Positions 12,840-25,015 of a DNA stretch of 64,000 nt are shown here, one piece after another; the stretch's first letter is position 1, and the number at the start of each line of letters is the position of its first letter. The notes under the pieces are model-generated. The model made no database searches and was not told where the DNA came from. It saw only the letters and a program-made list of their open reading frames with translations. This DNA comes from Vesta saturnalis (taxonomy: Eukaryota > Arthropoda > Insecta > Coleoptera > Lampyridae): the NCBI GenBank assembly GCA_036346205.1, contig JARFJB010002087.1, positions 10,128,001-10,192,000 of the forward strand. The letters run 5' to 3'. The translations under genes and the position numbers were made by a program.

Positions 12840-13260
12840 ATTCTGAAATTTCAACTTGATACTATCAAGGTTTTCAGAACGAAATACTGGTCTCAATTTT
12901 TCATAGACGCACTCTATCAGATATTTTTTAATCTTCATTATTAACTTAGTAATATAATCTGAAATTTACTTGATACTATGCACGTTTTCATCGGATATTG
13001 GTCATTATCATCGGCAATATAATTATTTTTACCTGTATTATTAATTTAGATAGTAATATCATTCTGAAAATTGTCAACTGATACATACTGCTATACAAGA
13101 ACGTGTTCGGTAATCATTAAAACTACCATCAGGTATTCATCTTTTAACTGTCATGTTATAGAATGATACTAAAATATCAACTTGTACAATGCTAACGTTT
13201 TGTAATTACAGCTCCATAATATTATTGTTTTAAACTTCATTATTAATACAGTAGTAATAC
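12840..13260. repeat. Degenerate tandem repeat, unit ~110-130 bp
   Basis: The sequence CTGAAATTTCAACTTGATACTA at 12843 recurs in weakened form at about 12959, 13062 and 13162, each followed by an AACGT/GTTTTC block and later a TTCATTATTAA-TTAGTAATA block. Three to four old units can be followed by eye. Confidence 0.5.
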
Positions 13261-14669
13261 AGTTGAATGATTGGACCTGTTCGAACATCATGCGTAGGCT
13301 TCAAATTAACTATTTATTTCGCAATGACTCGAAACGGAAAAATTTTAGTTCTAAACTGGCCGTACTTACTAGCATCGTTGTTAAGAACAGTGATATTTCT
13401 TGTGATTGTTTCTTAAGTCCTATAATATTTCTGATTACGGTTTGAAATCGAGATAATTGAACAGTATGTACTTTTGAGGTTACATAAAAATTGGCGTGGA
13501 GATTGTTACATCATTCTAATCATTAACATATTCTTCAGAAACGAACAAATTTTCTTGTAAACAAATTAACAGCATATTGAACGTTTAATGTTCTTCATGT
13601 GTTTTACAGTATGCCTTGTCGATATTTGCGTATTAATCGTAAAAATCAAAATGTATGACATTTTTCTAGACAGAAAATGGTGCTTTACAGCCCAAAACAT
13701 TGACTGAATTGATCGCATAATTAAAATAAACGGTAAATAATCAAACTTTTGAAACAATACGCTATTATTTTTATTATTTATTAATAATTTCAATTGCGTA
13801 TTTCTATTATCGTAATCGAGTAGTCCATGACTTAAGGAGTTTTATAGAAATTAAATCTGCTTTAACTATGTAAATATGTATATTAAAGGCTAGTAAGAAA
13901 TATCAATTCCTTAATTAGAAATCTGCAATTTTAAATTTAATGATCAAGAAGTATCCTTTTGATTCGTACTGTTTCATGACTATAAGGAGTTATTATAAAT
14001 TACATTGTTAAATTGATTAATAAAAATGATATCAAGGCATTAAAAAGTTATCATCATTTTAATTTATGCGTTTGAAATGTAAATATTATGAAAAGAATCT
14101 TCGTCTGTAATAGAATTATTACTAATTAAATAAGAAATGATTATGAAAATGATAAACATTAAAAAATAAACACCTTATACTCTATAATTTGTAATTTTTG
14201 TATTAATGCGTATTTAAAAAGAATGTTGAAAGTTGTAATATTTTCCTTAAATACAGTATAAATTGAGTTTCAGAGTATACAAATCCTTATCTTGAAGTAA
14301 GATGAAAATTACTTGAATTAAACGAAAAATAATAGTTTTCTGGAGATTTACCAATAAATTATGAAAATCCATTTAGCATATAAATCTAGAAATCCATTTA
14401 GCCTTAAGCATTAAATTTTACTGTACATGAATTTCTACATATTCTATAAATAGTAAATAAAGCAATTAGAAAAACCGTACATATTTATCGTTTGTTCTAA
14501 AAATATTTGACACTTTCAAATTATTCTCGTATGGACGGGTATAAACGAGGTTTACTAAAATACTTAATCTGGGTTGTTTAGCCGTTGATATAGATCAGGA
14601 CTGTTATTTACATCTATTCTACATGAATTATAGAGTAAACGAAAATAACAAAAAAAAGGCACGTATTTT

Positions 14670-14935
14670 TCGTTTGTTGTTGTGTACGTACAGTTTATTT
14701 ACAAAGTGCGTACATAGTACGTTACTTTTTCACAACCTTGTATGTAGTAAGTACGTACAGCATTATATGTACAAGATACGTACATTAAGTACGTCCATAT
14801 CTCGCACATTACTGAACGTACATAGCACACAAGCACCGTACGTACAAAATACATGCTTTTATATACCATCATGGTTCATCTAGTCGAACCTGGTTGTGCA
14901 ATGTCGTTCGTACAGAGTACCTACAAAGATCGAAG
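14670..14935. repeat. GTAC-dense patch with many TACGTAC palindromes
   Basis: Within about 265 bp the words GTAC or TACGTAC occur more than a dozen times at irregular spacing (for example at 14683, 14709, 14752, 14778, 14840, 14846). There is no clear period, so it is either a decayed short tandem array or a compositional cluster. Confidence 0.5.
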
Positions 14936-15059
14936 CCTTACAATGCTAAACGTTGAAGCAGTTTTGTAAATTATAGGTACCGAGAACCTAGTTTTATGAA
15001 ATAAACATTTGAATTACTTATAAACTTTGCATTTATTTAAGTAATTATAAGTATATGTA

Positions 15060-17949
15060 CAGGGTGGCCAACTAAGAATGCGAGGTGCTGTATCTGGGAA
15101 ACTATACATCGTAGAGGCTTGCGGAAAAAAAAGTTATTACTAAAACGGCCAATACAAAAACCTGGAAAATATTTTCATGTTTCTGAAATGGCCGCTAGGG
15201 GGCGTAACTGCAATCTTGAATCTAAAAAAGTGATATTTCTGTGAATTCTGCTATAACCTAATAAAATAATAACTGATCTTTGAAGTCGAGGATAATCTGA
15301 ACTTTTTTTGTTTGGCACTTTTTGACGTATCATTAAAAATAAAGTCGTGGAGGGTATTCAAAGGTTTCCTTAAATCACCCCCCCGTAAAACGGTTAATCC
15401 GATTTTAACAAACTTGGGCGCGTTGAGAAGAGCTTTTCTTGGACTACAAATGTTAAAATAATTGAAGTTTTGTTAGTTTCACATGTCCTCGCTAGAGGGC
15501 TTTGTTCGACATTCCGACAGAAACGGTTAATTTTCGCAAAAAAATTAAACGCATTGGTATGACTTTTTTTATGAACAAGTAGTTAAATGATGCTTAAACA
15601 AGCTCGCCAAAACCGCATCTCGATATCTTGATCCTAACCTAAAATATCGGCCAAAGAAACATATCCTTAAATTTTATTTTTTTAACTATATTTTTCTGGA
15701 ATTGTTTCTATTATGTAAGTTCTGGCCCTAAAAAGGGCCGATTTAAAGGAGGAAGGTTTTTAATGCCCACGTAAATGCTCGAAATGCTGACCATCACTCT
15801 GTGCATTGCTGAGGCCTCTTATGGGTAGACAAAACTGCAGCTTCAATTTCGGCTCTGAATAGGTTACCTAGAAATTACGATTTTAAATGTTTGTACATTT
15901 ATTCACCAGAATAAAATCACCCTTTTTGAAATTACTACGGGCAAGTAAGCAATGCTAAAAGTTATACGAAAGGCCTATTTTTTGTTTGTTTAAATGCATA
16001 TTCACTATGGATATATACGAAAAGTACAATTAATAGAAGCAGGCAATGGAAACAGATACCTAAACAAAACATACATAATCCTCAAATTGTCAATAGTTGT
16101 GCGTTCAAAATGCGTTTTACGAATAATGAAGCTGTTGATATGCTTGCGGTTTATTTTGAATGTCTTTAGAATGCCGCAGTAGCTAAAAGAGTTTACGCGG
16201 CTCGATATCCAAATCGGCGTCCTTGCGATGTAAGAGTTTTTCCCCGATTAGTGGCGAGCTTACGAACCAATGATAGTTTTCGGCCTACGTTTCAACGGCA
16301 AAGAATTGGAAGAACACAAGAAAATATTAACTGTGTACTGGGATATATTGGAGGTAATCCTCATGTTAGCACAAGAGCATTATCCACTGAGTTGGGCATA
16401 TCACGGACAACGGTTCACAATATTTTGAAGGACCATAGGTAAGTTCTGATGGCCATCAAAATATATAGGTATTCGTTTAAACTGTTTTAATTACTTTAAG
16501 AATGCACCCATATCATATCGTTTTGCATCAGGCCTTGAAAGAGGAAGATTTTGATCGAAGGTTAGACTATTGCCATTGGATGTTAGGCATGATACGCGAA
16601 AATAGAGAATTTTTATTTCAAATTCTTTGGACCGATGAAGCCGCCTTCAGTAGTGACGGGAGAGTCAATCTGTACAATATGCATTATTGGTCTGCAGAAA
16701 ATCCCCATTGGTTGCGTGAAGTTCAGCGCCAAGGACGTTGAAGTTTAAATGTATGGTGTGGCATACTGGGAGGCAGAATTATTGGGCCATATTTTTTCGA
16801 GCAACCCCTAAATTATATTTCTTGACGTTTTGGCCAATCAATTACCGTTGTTGTTGGAAGATGTGCCTCTGGAAACAAAGCAAAAATTGTTTTTGCAGTT
16901 GGATGGCTGCCCAGCACATTTTGCTATTGATGGGCGAGAGCATATTATGCAGTATTTCAACAGCGGTGGATTGGAAGAGGAAGTCTGTTTCCATGGCCTC
17001 CGCGATCGCCAGACTTAACTTGCCTCGATTTTTATTTATGGGGGCGCTCAAAGGAAATCGTGTTTCGGACTCAACCTACTACTAGAGAAGATATGAAAAA
17101 CCGGATTCGTAACGCAATACGTAACATACCGAGAGCCGAAATTGAAGCTGAAGTTTTGTCTAGTCATGAGAGGCTTCAGCAATGCATAGAGCGTGATGGT
17201 CAGCATTTCAAGCATTTACGGGGGCATTAAAAACCTCCCTTCTTTAAATCGGTCCTTTTTATGGCCACAACTTGCATAATAGAAACAATTCCAGAAAAAT
17301 ATAGTTCAAAAAAAATTAAAATTTAAGGGATTTTCGTATAAAGTTTTCTTAGGCCGATATTTTGGGTTAAGAACAAGACATCGAGATGCGATTTTCGCGA
17401 ACTTGTTTAGGCATCATTTAGCTACTTGTTCATGAAAAAAAGTCATACTAATGCCTTTAATTTTTTTGCGAAAATTAACTGTTTCTGTTGGAATGTCGAA
17501 CAAAGCCCTCTAGCGACGACATGTGAAACTAACAAAACTTCAATTATTTTAACATCTGTAGCCCAAGAAAAGCTCTTTTCAACGCGCCCAAGTTTGTTAA
17601 AATCGGATTAGCCTTTTCGAAGATACGGGGGTTGATTTAAAGAAACCTTTGAATACCCCCCACCACTTTATTTTTATAGATACGTCAAAAAGTACCAAAC
17701 AAAAAAAGTTCAGATTATCCTCGACTTTAAAGATCATTTTTTTATTAGGTTAATATAGCAGAATTCACAGAAACATCACTTTTTTAGATTCAAGATTGCA
17801 GTTACGCCCCCTAGCGGCCATTTCAGAAACTTGAAAATATTTTCCTGGTTTTTGTATTGGCCGATTTAGTAATAACTTTTTTTTGCGCAAGACTGTATGA
17901 TGGATAGTTTCCCAGACACAGTACATCGCATTCTTAGTTGGCCACCCTG
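15060..17949 (+). mobile_element. Tc1/mariner-like element copy A with ~800-bp inverted repeats
   Basis: Both ends read CAGGGTGGCCAACTAAGAAT inward and are flanked by TA (15058-15059, 17950-17951). Inverted similarity runs unusually far, about 15060-15870 against 17135-17949, so that the arms include the C-terminal coding part of the transposase (direct on the right, inverted on the left). The element is 2,890 bp. A sister copy in the opposite orientation lies at 21642-24610. Confidence 0.9.
16110..17230 (+). pseudogene. Tc1/mariner-like transposase, copy A, broken
   Basis: Starts at MRFTNNEAVDMLAVYF and ends in GQHFKHLRGH and a stop, about 370 residues. An HTH-type N-terminal region is followed by the catalytic blocks ILWTDEAAFS (first Asp), LDGCPAHF (second Asp) and, in another frame, the ARSPDLT region that precedes the third acid. 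Breaks: TAG about 20 codons in (shared with copy B), TAA/TAG near 16440, TGG to TGA at 16739-16741, and a deletion of roughly 11 bp near 16806. The C-terminal frame resumes at 17041. It cannot encode a working enzyme. Confidence 0.85.
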
Positions 17950-18009
17950 TACTTATGAAAGATACATGGGTAATTTTTTTTTTGATGATTTTGCTCTTTC
18001 CGTGCATCT

Positions 18010-19350
18010 TCGGATCCATTTTTGAACATTTGCTTCATCTTCATTCATCGTAGCGTCTTCAAATGGTGCCAGGGATGATTCTACAGAAAATAAAGCAAAT
18101 TGGTTTACGTCTTTAGTAACAATGGCACGTACTATAAAATCTTATATGGTACGACCACCAAATTTTGAAATTCCTTTTACCTAGTAGTCAATAGGTAATT
18201 AAAAACATGCGTATTAAAACAGAGAATTTGAAATAGAAAAGGGAAACATGCTGATGTAAAAATTAACATCCAATGTTGGTGGTACGCAACAATACTATAT
18301 AATTTGTAGTTGTAGTTCAACTGTGTGTTTAGAGTACTGTCCAAATTGGGTACTTACTGCGCTGTCTATTTGGTTTTCCAGGTTTTCTAGGTCTTCATTG
18401 GAATTCACCGGCAAATTCATAACCAACACAAACATAGACTCTACAGTTTCAAGGTCAGGAAGGGGTTTTGTATATTTCCAAGTCTACTACATATATCCAT
18501 CATTGTCGCGTGCAGTATATTTTGTTTTCGCGTTAAATTTTCTAGGTATTTTGGAAAATGGATAGTTAAGAAAAAATAATAAGGTAATACAGTTTCACTT
18601 ACTAATGCTAATTTTGAAATCGCTTTGGCTTCCATCGTCCGCCAAACTTGCGGAAACAACATTCTGTACTACAGATCGTAATGTCATATTATGTGACGTA
18701 GGTATTACTTGTTCTAGTGGACGATGTAAAATTTAAAGTGTATGGTCAACGATGGAAAAATATTACTATACGTATCTTGTAGTTTGGTACATGAAGGTCT
18801 TGATGTAGAACCAACAGAAGTTGGCCCTCTTTGTGTCACATTTTCTACTTTCTTTTCTGCAGTAATAAAGGAAATAGAAATACGAAGTAGTATTATTCAA
18901 ACCGGTGCTATATACTTACTTTCAGTTTCTCTATACTGTGGAGGGCTATGCAAAATACTTTCGTCTTCCTCTTCTTCAAGCGAAGAGACACTGAATGTTT
19001 TACGATATATCTTCCTTTTTGTTGAAGGAACAGAATGTGCTTCTATTTCAAAACCAGAATCCCAATCTTATGTTTTGACCAACACAGATTTTCTATCAGC
19101 CTCGTTGAATGTCCCTTCTAATTGAGGTCACATAATATTAGGACATAACGTTTAATTTATTCCTTAGCATAAACGTTATTTCTAAACCCAGTACATGAGT
19201 ATAGTTGCCAGTTTGAAGTATCCCGTGCTTCATTTTTCTCAATTGCGGCCCTTATCCACTTCTTACTGTGTATATAGTATATAGCATTTGTTGCACAATC
19301 CATAAACTTGGGACTGCAGACATTGCACGAGTTTGCCGGTACCTCCATAA
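18010..19350 (-). pseudogene. Possible DUF4806-type gene fragment with split coding blocks
   Basis: Minus-strand blocks separated by likely introns: 19348-19160 (63 aa, containing YYIHSKKWIRAAIEKNE and then NWQLYSCTGF), a Glu/Ser-rich block at about 19080-18740, a block near 18470-18330 (ETVESMFVLVMNLPVNSNED) and a block at 18080-17985 (ATMNEDEANVQKWIRRC). The first block resembles the start and the LPVNS-EDLENLENQI block the core of DUF4806-type proteins, which often occur next to transposon genes in insects. That assignment is from memory and only moderately sure. Exon borders were not resolved. The Tc1/mariner copy A lies immediately downstream. Confidence 0.4.
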
Positions 19351-19934
19351 TTCTCTTACGAAATACAAAAGATTATGGTCTATCGATATATAAAAGTACT
19401 AAAATTAATCAGTTTATAGTGAGTGTAATAATAACGTCCAAAGTAAATTAAATTTTCAATAATGGAGTACGCCGTTAATATACCGATTTATACATATGTA
19501 TATACAATTGCTTGTACTTGCCATTCTTAAGATATAACATCACATAACTTTCCAAGTGCTCATTTTAAAATATAGAACACTTTTTTTACATTTGACTTAA
19601 AGTTGGTTCTGTGGTATTTTATAAATTTACTGCCTCTTTAGATTTACAGAAACTATTTACACGCTGTTTTTCCAAAAAAGTTCAAATAATATTTACTATA
19701 TTCATTAGATTAATTATTTATTTAACTTAATATGCGCAATATAATGAGGGTATTACAGCATACTTTTTATTATACTTCATTTTGAAGTATTTATAGTAAA
19801 TCTCATTAACATTCCAGATCTCTAAAGGTCCTAACTCGTCAACGTTATAAATGTTCAAGTCTGAAGAAGGACATGGTTGTAGGTATTACTCGTTTTTAAT
19901 ATTAAACTTTCGCCCAATTATCCATAATTCTTTA
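19351..19934. other. AT-rich spacer between two minus-strand genes
   Basis: No open frame with motifs and no repeat recognised; it separates the gene pair 18010-19350 and 19935-21340. Confidence 0.4.
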
Positions 19935-21340
19935 TTACGTTTTGTTGCTACATTTTCTATAATAACAATGTTTTTGATTCTTTAAACCACAGCATTTATC
20001 CGGTTTCCTAATGTTTAACTTACAGTTTTTAAAAACCATTTCTTTATAGTGATCTAAAACGCTGTAATCTAGTAAAGGTCCTGCGTAATGTGTTTTAACA
20101 GTCGTGGGCATTGAATAACAAATGGACTTGATTAGGACTAATTTGCAGTTATCGATTTCTGTTTTTCGTTTCATAATTTGTTGCAAGGGATTGTTACCAT
20201 TACGAATGGATAACTTCAGAGATTGAAGGTAATTTTCAAATGGAAATACTGAAAATTTGTGCACCACACCAAAATGTTGGCAATCTGAGTGTAAGTGTGT
20301 TAGATTGTGAACGTTATGTGATATATGCTCTTTTCCATATAGAACAGCAAAGGAGCTCACAAAGTAATTCAACAAATTATCAGCGTAATCTCCTTTCTCA
20401 ACTATGTACTCTTCATTTCCCAGAATTGTTATAGCCACATGCACAGTTAGAAGTTCATGTAACGATCTTTAGATAACACGGGTTTTAAAATAATTGGACC
20501 AGTATAAAATAAAAACTGCCTGAACCCAGTAGCTTGAAATACTCTTACTTTGCCTACCGACCGAGGTTTACGAACAAACTCACAAGGTGAATTAAAAGGC
20601 AGTTCTACTAAGTCCTCTGATATAGTTGATAATTTTGAAGTAGGCTTTCCATAGATCCAGTCTAGAGGTATGTCACGTACCATATCAAATTATGGTAATT
20701 TCTCTATTAATGAAGTACCCGTGTGGTGATCTTCATCAACCTTCCGTCGAAACTCAAGAGTAGTTCGGGTTTTTACATTCACAGAATTATAAAAGCATAC
20801 ACGGTTATTAATAAAATATCCCTCTATGGGGCATTTTCAACACTAATTATAACCACTGTGACCTTTAGTAACGATTAGAAAGGATTTTGCTGGAGCGTCA
20901 CAAATTTATGCCTTTATCTGAAATGGAAGGGTACGTTTTTTATATACAAAACCATTATTAGTCAACGAAATGGCATCGTCTATAAAATTGTGTAAAAGTG
21001 TGTTTGCATTAGAAAGGTTTTTGATATCTATGATAGATGCCAATCATTTCCACAATGGGTCGGTTATCATATAAGCTGCGTAAAATAGCATGCACTTGGC
21101 TTCCGGAGCTTTTACTGAACGGAAGACCATCTACATTTAGGGCAAGTTTAATATTTTGTAACTTATCACGAAGCTCAAATTTATCTAGTAACTTATATGT
21201 GCCCTTTTTTATTGCTTTTATATACTATGTATTTCACGAAGAATTGACAATAATAAAAATTCTGAACAATACCGGCCCGGCTAAACACCCCAAATTAAGC
21301 ATCTTAGTCAACCCTGTGTATACAAGAATTGGACAGATCC
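19935..21340 (-). pseudogene. Transposase-like gene of an unnamed metazoan repeat family, broken
   Basis: The C-terminal 169 residues are open (20444-19935): LYGKEHISHNVHNLTHLHSD, then FSVFPFENYLQSLK, then PLQQIMKRKTE. Upstream the frame 20683-20447 keeps MVRDIPLDW, FVRKPRSVGK and FRQFLFYTGPIILK. Further upstream, with stops, CDAPAKSFLIVTKGHSGY, INNRVCFYNS and EDHHTGTSLIEKLP appear near 20910-20700, and NVDGLPFSKSSGSQVHAI near 21140-21080. This order matches a large family of repeated transposase-like genes in insect and cnidarian genomes, for which I know no firm superfamily name. At least four stops or frame changes are seen, and the N-terminus is missing or unreadable. Confidence 0.7.
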
Positions 21341-21641
21341 ATGCTTTTTAGAACAAACGGAAAATATGTTCCCTTTTTTTTGTTGCTTTTATTTACTTTG
21401 TGTTTGACGTAGAATAGACTATCATAATAATCCTAAACAAGATCAACGGCTAAACCCCGAAATTAAACTTCTTAGTCACTCCCCGTACATACGAGAACTT
21501 GGAAGATTATCATTTTTGAGAACAAACGGAAATTTTTTTTATTGCTTGTATTTACTTCTTGTTTCATGTAGAATAAAGGAATAAAAAAATCTATATCGAC
21601 GGCTAAACACCCGCAATTGATTTTAGCCAACTCCGTTTGTA

Positions 21642-24610
21642 CAGGGTGGCCAACTAAGAATGCGAGGTACTGTATTCGGGAAACTATCCATCGTAGAGGC
21701 TTGCGCAAAAAAAGTTATTACTAAAACGGCCAATACAAAAACCTGGAAAATATTTTCAAGTTTCTTAAATGGCCGCTAGGGGGCGTAACTGCAATCTTGA
21801 ATCTAAAAAAGTGATGTTTCTGTGAATTCTGATATATTAACCCAATAAAAAAAATAACTGATCTTTGAAGTCGAGGATAATCTGATCTTTTTTTGTTTGG
21901 CACTATTTGACGTATGTCTAAAAATAAAGTGGTGGGGGGTATTCAAAGGTTTCCTTAAATAACCCCCTGTAACTTCAAAACGGCTAAGCCGATTCTAACA
22001 AACTTGGGCGCATTGAAAAGAGCTTTTCTTGGGCTGCAAATGTTAAAATAATTGAAATTTTGTTAGTTTCACATGTCGCCGCTAGAGGGCTTTGTTCGAC
22101 ATTCCGACAGAAAGGGTTAATTTTCGCAAAACAATTAAATACATTGATATGACTTTTTTTCATGAACAAGTAGCTAAATGATGCCTAAACAAGCTCGCGA
22201 AAACCGCATCTCGATATCTTGTTCCTAACCTAAAATATCGGCCAAAGAAAACTTTTAAAATTTAATTTTTTTTTAACTATATTTTTCTCGAATTGTTTCC
22301 ATTATGTAAGTTGTGGCCCTAAAAAGGACCGATTTATAGGAGGAAGGTTTTTAATGCCCCCATAAATGCTCGAAACGCTGACCATCACTCTGTACATTGC
22401 TGTGGCCTCTTATGGGTAGACAAAACTGCAACTTCAATTGCGGCTCTCGGTATGTTACGTATTGCGTTACGAATCCGGTTTTTCATATCTTCTCTAGTAG
22501 TAGGTTGAGTCCGAAACACGATGTCCTTTAAGCGCCCCCATAAATAAATACGAGGCAAGTTAAGTCTGGCGATCGCGCAGGCCATGGAAACAGACTTCCT
22601 CTTCCAATCCACCGCTGTTGAAATACTGCATTAATATGCTCTCGCACATTAATAGCAAAATGCTGGGCAGCCATCCAACTGCAAAAACAATTTTTGCTTT
22701 GTTTCCAGAGGCACATCTTCCAATAACAACGGTAATTGATTGGCCAAAAAGTCAAGAAATACATTGTCATTTAGGGGTTGCTCGAAAAAATATGGCCCAA
22801 TAATTCTGCCTCCCAGTATGCCACACCATACATTTAAACTCCAACGTCCTTGGCGCTGAATTTCACGCAACCAATGGGGATTTTCTGCAGACCAATAATG
22901 CATATTGTGCAGATTGACTCTCCCGTCACCACTAAAGGTGGCTTCATCGGTCCAAAGAATTTGAAATAAAAATTCTCTATTTTCGCGTATCATGCCTAAC
23001 ATCCAATGGCAATAGTCTAACCTTCGATCAAAACCTTCCTCTTTCAAGGCCTGATGCAAAACGACATGATATGGGTGCATTCTTAAACTAATTAAAAAAC
23101 GTTTAAACCAATACATATATATTTTGATGGCCATTACAACTTGCCTATGGTCCTTCAAAATATTTTGAACTGTTGTCCGTGATATGCCTAACTCAGTAGA
23201 TAATACTCTTGTGCCAACATGAGGATTTCCTTCAATATAGCCCAGTACACGGTTAATATTTTCTTGTGTTCTTCCAATTCTTTGCCGTTGAAACGTAGGC
23301 CGAAAACTTCCATTGGCTCGTAAGCTCGCCACTAATCGGGTAAAAATTCTTACATCGCAAGGACGCCGATTTGGATATCGAGCCGCGTAAACTCTTTTAG
23401 CTACTGCGGCATTCTAAAGACATTCAAAATAAACCGCAAGCATATCAACAGCTTCATTATTCGTAAAACGCATTTTGAACGCACAACTATTGACAATTTG
23501 AGGATTATGTATGTTTTGTTTAGGTACCTGTTTCCATTGCCTGCTTCTATTAATTGTATTTTTCGTATATATCCTTAGTGAACATGCATTTAAACAAACA
23601 AAAAATAGGCCTTTCGTATAACTTTTAGCATTGCATACTTTCCCGTAGTAATCTCAAAAAGGGTGATTTTATTCTGGTGAATAAATTTGCAAACATTTAA
23701 AATCGAAATTTCTAGTAATTTAAAAAAGGGTGATTTTATTCTGGTGAATAAATTTACAAACATTTAAAATCGCAATTTCTAGGTAACCTATTCAGCCCCG
23801 AAATTGAAGCTGCAGTTTTGTCTACCCATAAGAGGCCTCAGCAATGTACAGAGTGATGGTCAGCATTTCGAGCATTTATGGGGGCATTAAAAACCTTCAT
23901 CCTTTAAATCGGTCCTTTTTAGGGCCACAACTTACATAATAGAAACAATTCCCGAAAAATATAGTTAAAAAAAAATTAAAATTTAAGGTATTTTCGTATA
24001 AAGTTTTCTTTGGCTGATATTTTAGGTTAGGAACAAGATATCGAGATGCGGTTTTCGCGAGCTTGTTTAGGCATCATTTAGCTACTTGTTCATGAAAAAA
24101 AGTCATACCAATGCATTTAATTTTTTTGCGAAAATTAACCGTTTCTGTCGGAATGTCGAACAAAGCCCTCTAGCGACGACATGTGAAAATAACAAAACTT
24201 CAACTTCAACATTTGTAGCCCAAGAACAGCTCTTTTCAACGCGCCCAAGTTTGTTAAAATCAGATTAGGCGTTTCAAAGATACGGGGGGTGATTTAAGGA
24301 AACCTTTGAATACCCCTCACCACTTTATTTTTATAGATACGTCAAAAAGTGCCAAACAAGAAAAGTTCAGATTATCCTCGACTTCAAAGATCAGTTATTT
24401 TTTTATTAGGTTATTATAGCAGAATTCACAGAAACATCACTTTTTTAGATTCAAGATTGCTGTTACGCCCCCTAGCGGCCATTTCAGAAACATGAAAATA
24501 TTTTACAGGTTTTTGCATTGGCCGTTTTAGTAATAACTTTTTTTTCCGCAAGCCTCTACGATGTATAGTTTCCCAGATACAGTACCTCGCATTCTTAGTT
24601 GGCCACCCCG
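21642..24610 (-). mobile_element. Tc1/mariner-like element copy B with ~800-bp inverted repeats
   Basis: Same ends as copy A (CAGGGTGGCCAACTAAGAAT; right tip with one change, CGGGG for CAGGG), flanked by TA at 21640-21641 and 24611-24612. It is 2,969 bp and opposite in orientation to copy A. Arms cover about 21642-22450 and 23790-24610. A direct duplication of a ~60-bp block with TGATTTTATTCTGGTGAATA occurs at about 23662 and 23730 and lies between the transposase start and the right arm. Confidence 0.9.
22351..23473 (-). pseudogene. Tc1/mariner-like transposase, copy B, nearly intact in the middle
   Basis: The open frame 23332-22649 (227 aa) covers the DNA-binding region (RTQENINRVLGYIEGNPHV, LSTELGISRTTVQNIL) and the first two catalytic Asp blocks, ILWTDEATFSGDGRVN and QLDGCPA. 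A frameshift follows at about 22655; the next blocks are QQRWIGRGSLFPWPARSPDL and, in a further frame, FIYGGA or YLWGRLKDIVF-like sequence with PTTREDMKNRIRNAIRN. The start codon at 23473 is followed after about 20 codons by the same TAG as in copy A. A 2-bp loss near 22395 alters the C-terminus. It is better preserved than copy A but still not functional. Confidence 0.87.
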
Positions 24611-25015
24611 TACACAAGCATACGAGAGTAATTCAAAAGTTTAAAATATTTTACAACGAAACATATGTACTCTTTTTTATTGCTTTTATTTACTCCATAT
24701 TTCACGTAAAATAGGCGATGATAAAAATTCTGAACAATAGCAATCGCTAAACACCACAAGTTAAGCATTTTAGTCACCCTCGTTTTTACACTTAGCATAC
24801 GAGAGTAATTCGATAGTTAAGCAATTTTTTTAGAGCAAACGAAAAATATGTGCCCTTTTCTTATTGTTTTTATTTGCTCCATATTTCATGTAGAATGGAT
24901 GAAGATAAAAATCTTGAACACCCCAAATTAAGTATTTTAGTAAACCTCGTTTATAATTGCTTTTATTTACTCTTTACTTCATGTAGAATTGACGTAAGTA
25001 ATAAAATTTCTTAAT

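Larger units (their letters stand above)
11101..15057. other. Long AT-rich non-coding stretch
   Basis: About 4 kb with no supported gene. Open frames at 11450-11659, 13263-13445, 13566-13793 and 14623-14883 are short, AT-biased and without motifs. It contains a degenerate tandem repeat (about 12840-13260) and a GTAC-dense patch (about 14670-14935), listed separately. Confidence 0.5.
21195..25015. repeat. Satellite-like tandem array, ~160-180-bp unit, split by an insertion
   Basis: The block TTGCTTTTATTTACT followed by a TTTCA(C/T)GTAGAAT block, a CTGAACAAT block and a CTAAACACC-AATTAAGCAT block repeats at about 21212, 21383, 21542, then 24680, 24863 and 24957. After subtracting the Tc1/mariner insertion, spacing is about 160-183 bp, the last unit being shortened. 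Units end with a TAGTCA-CCT-CGT segment. The array spans 21195-21641 and 24611-25015. Confidence 0.75.
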
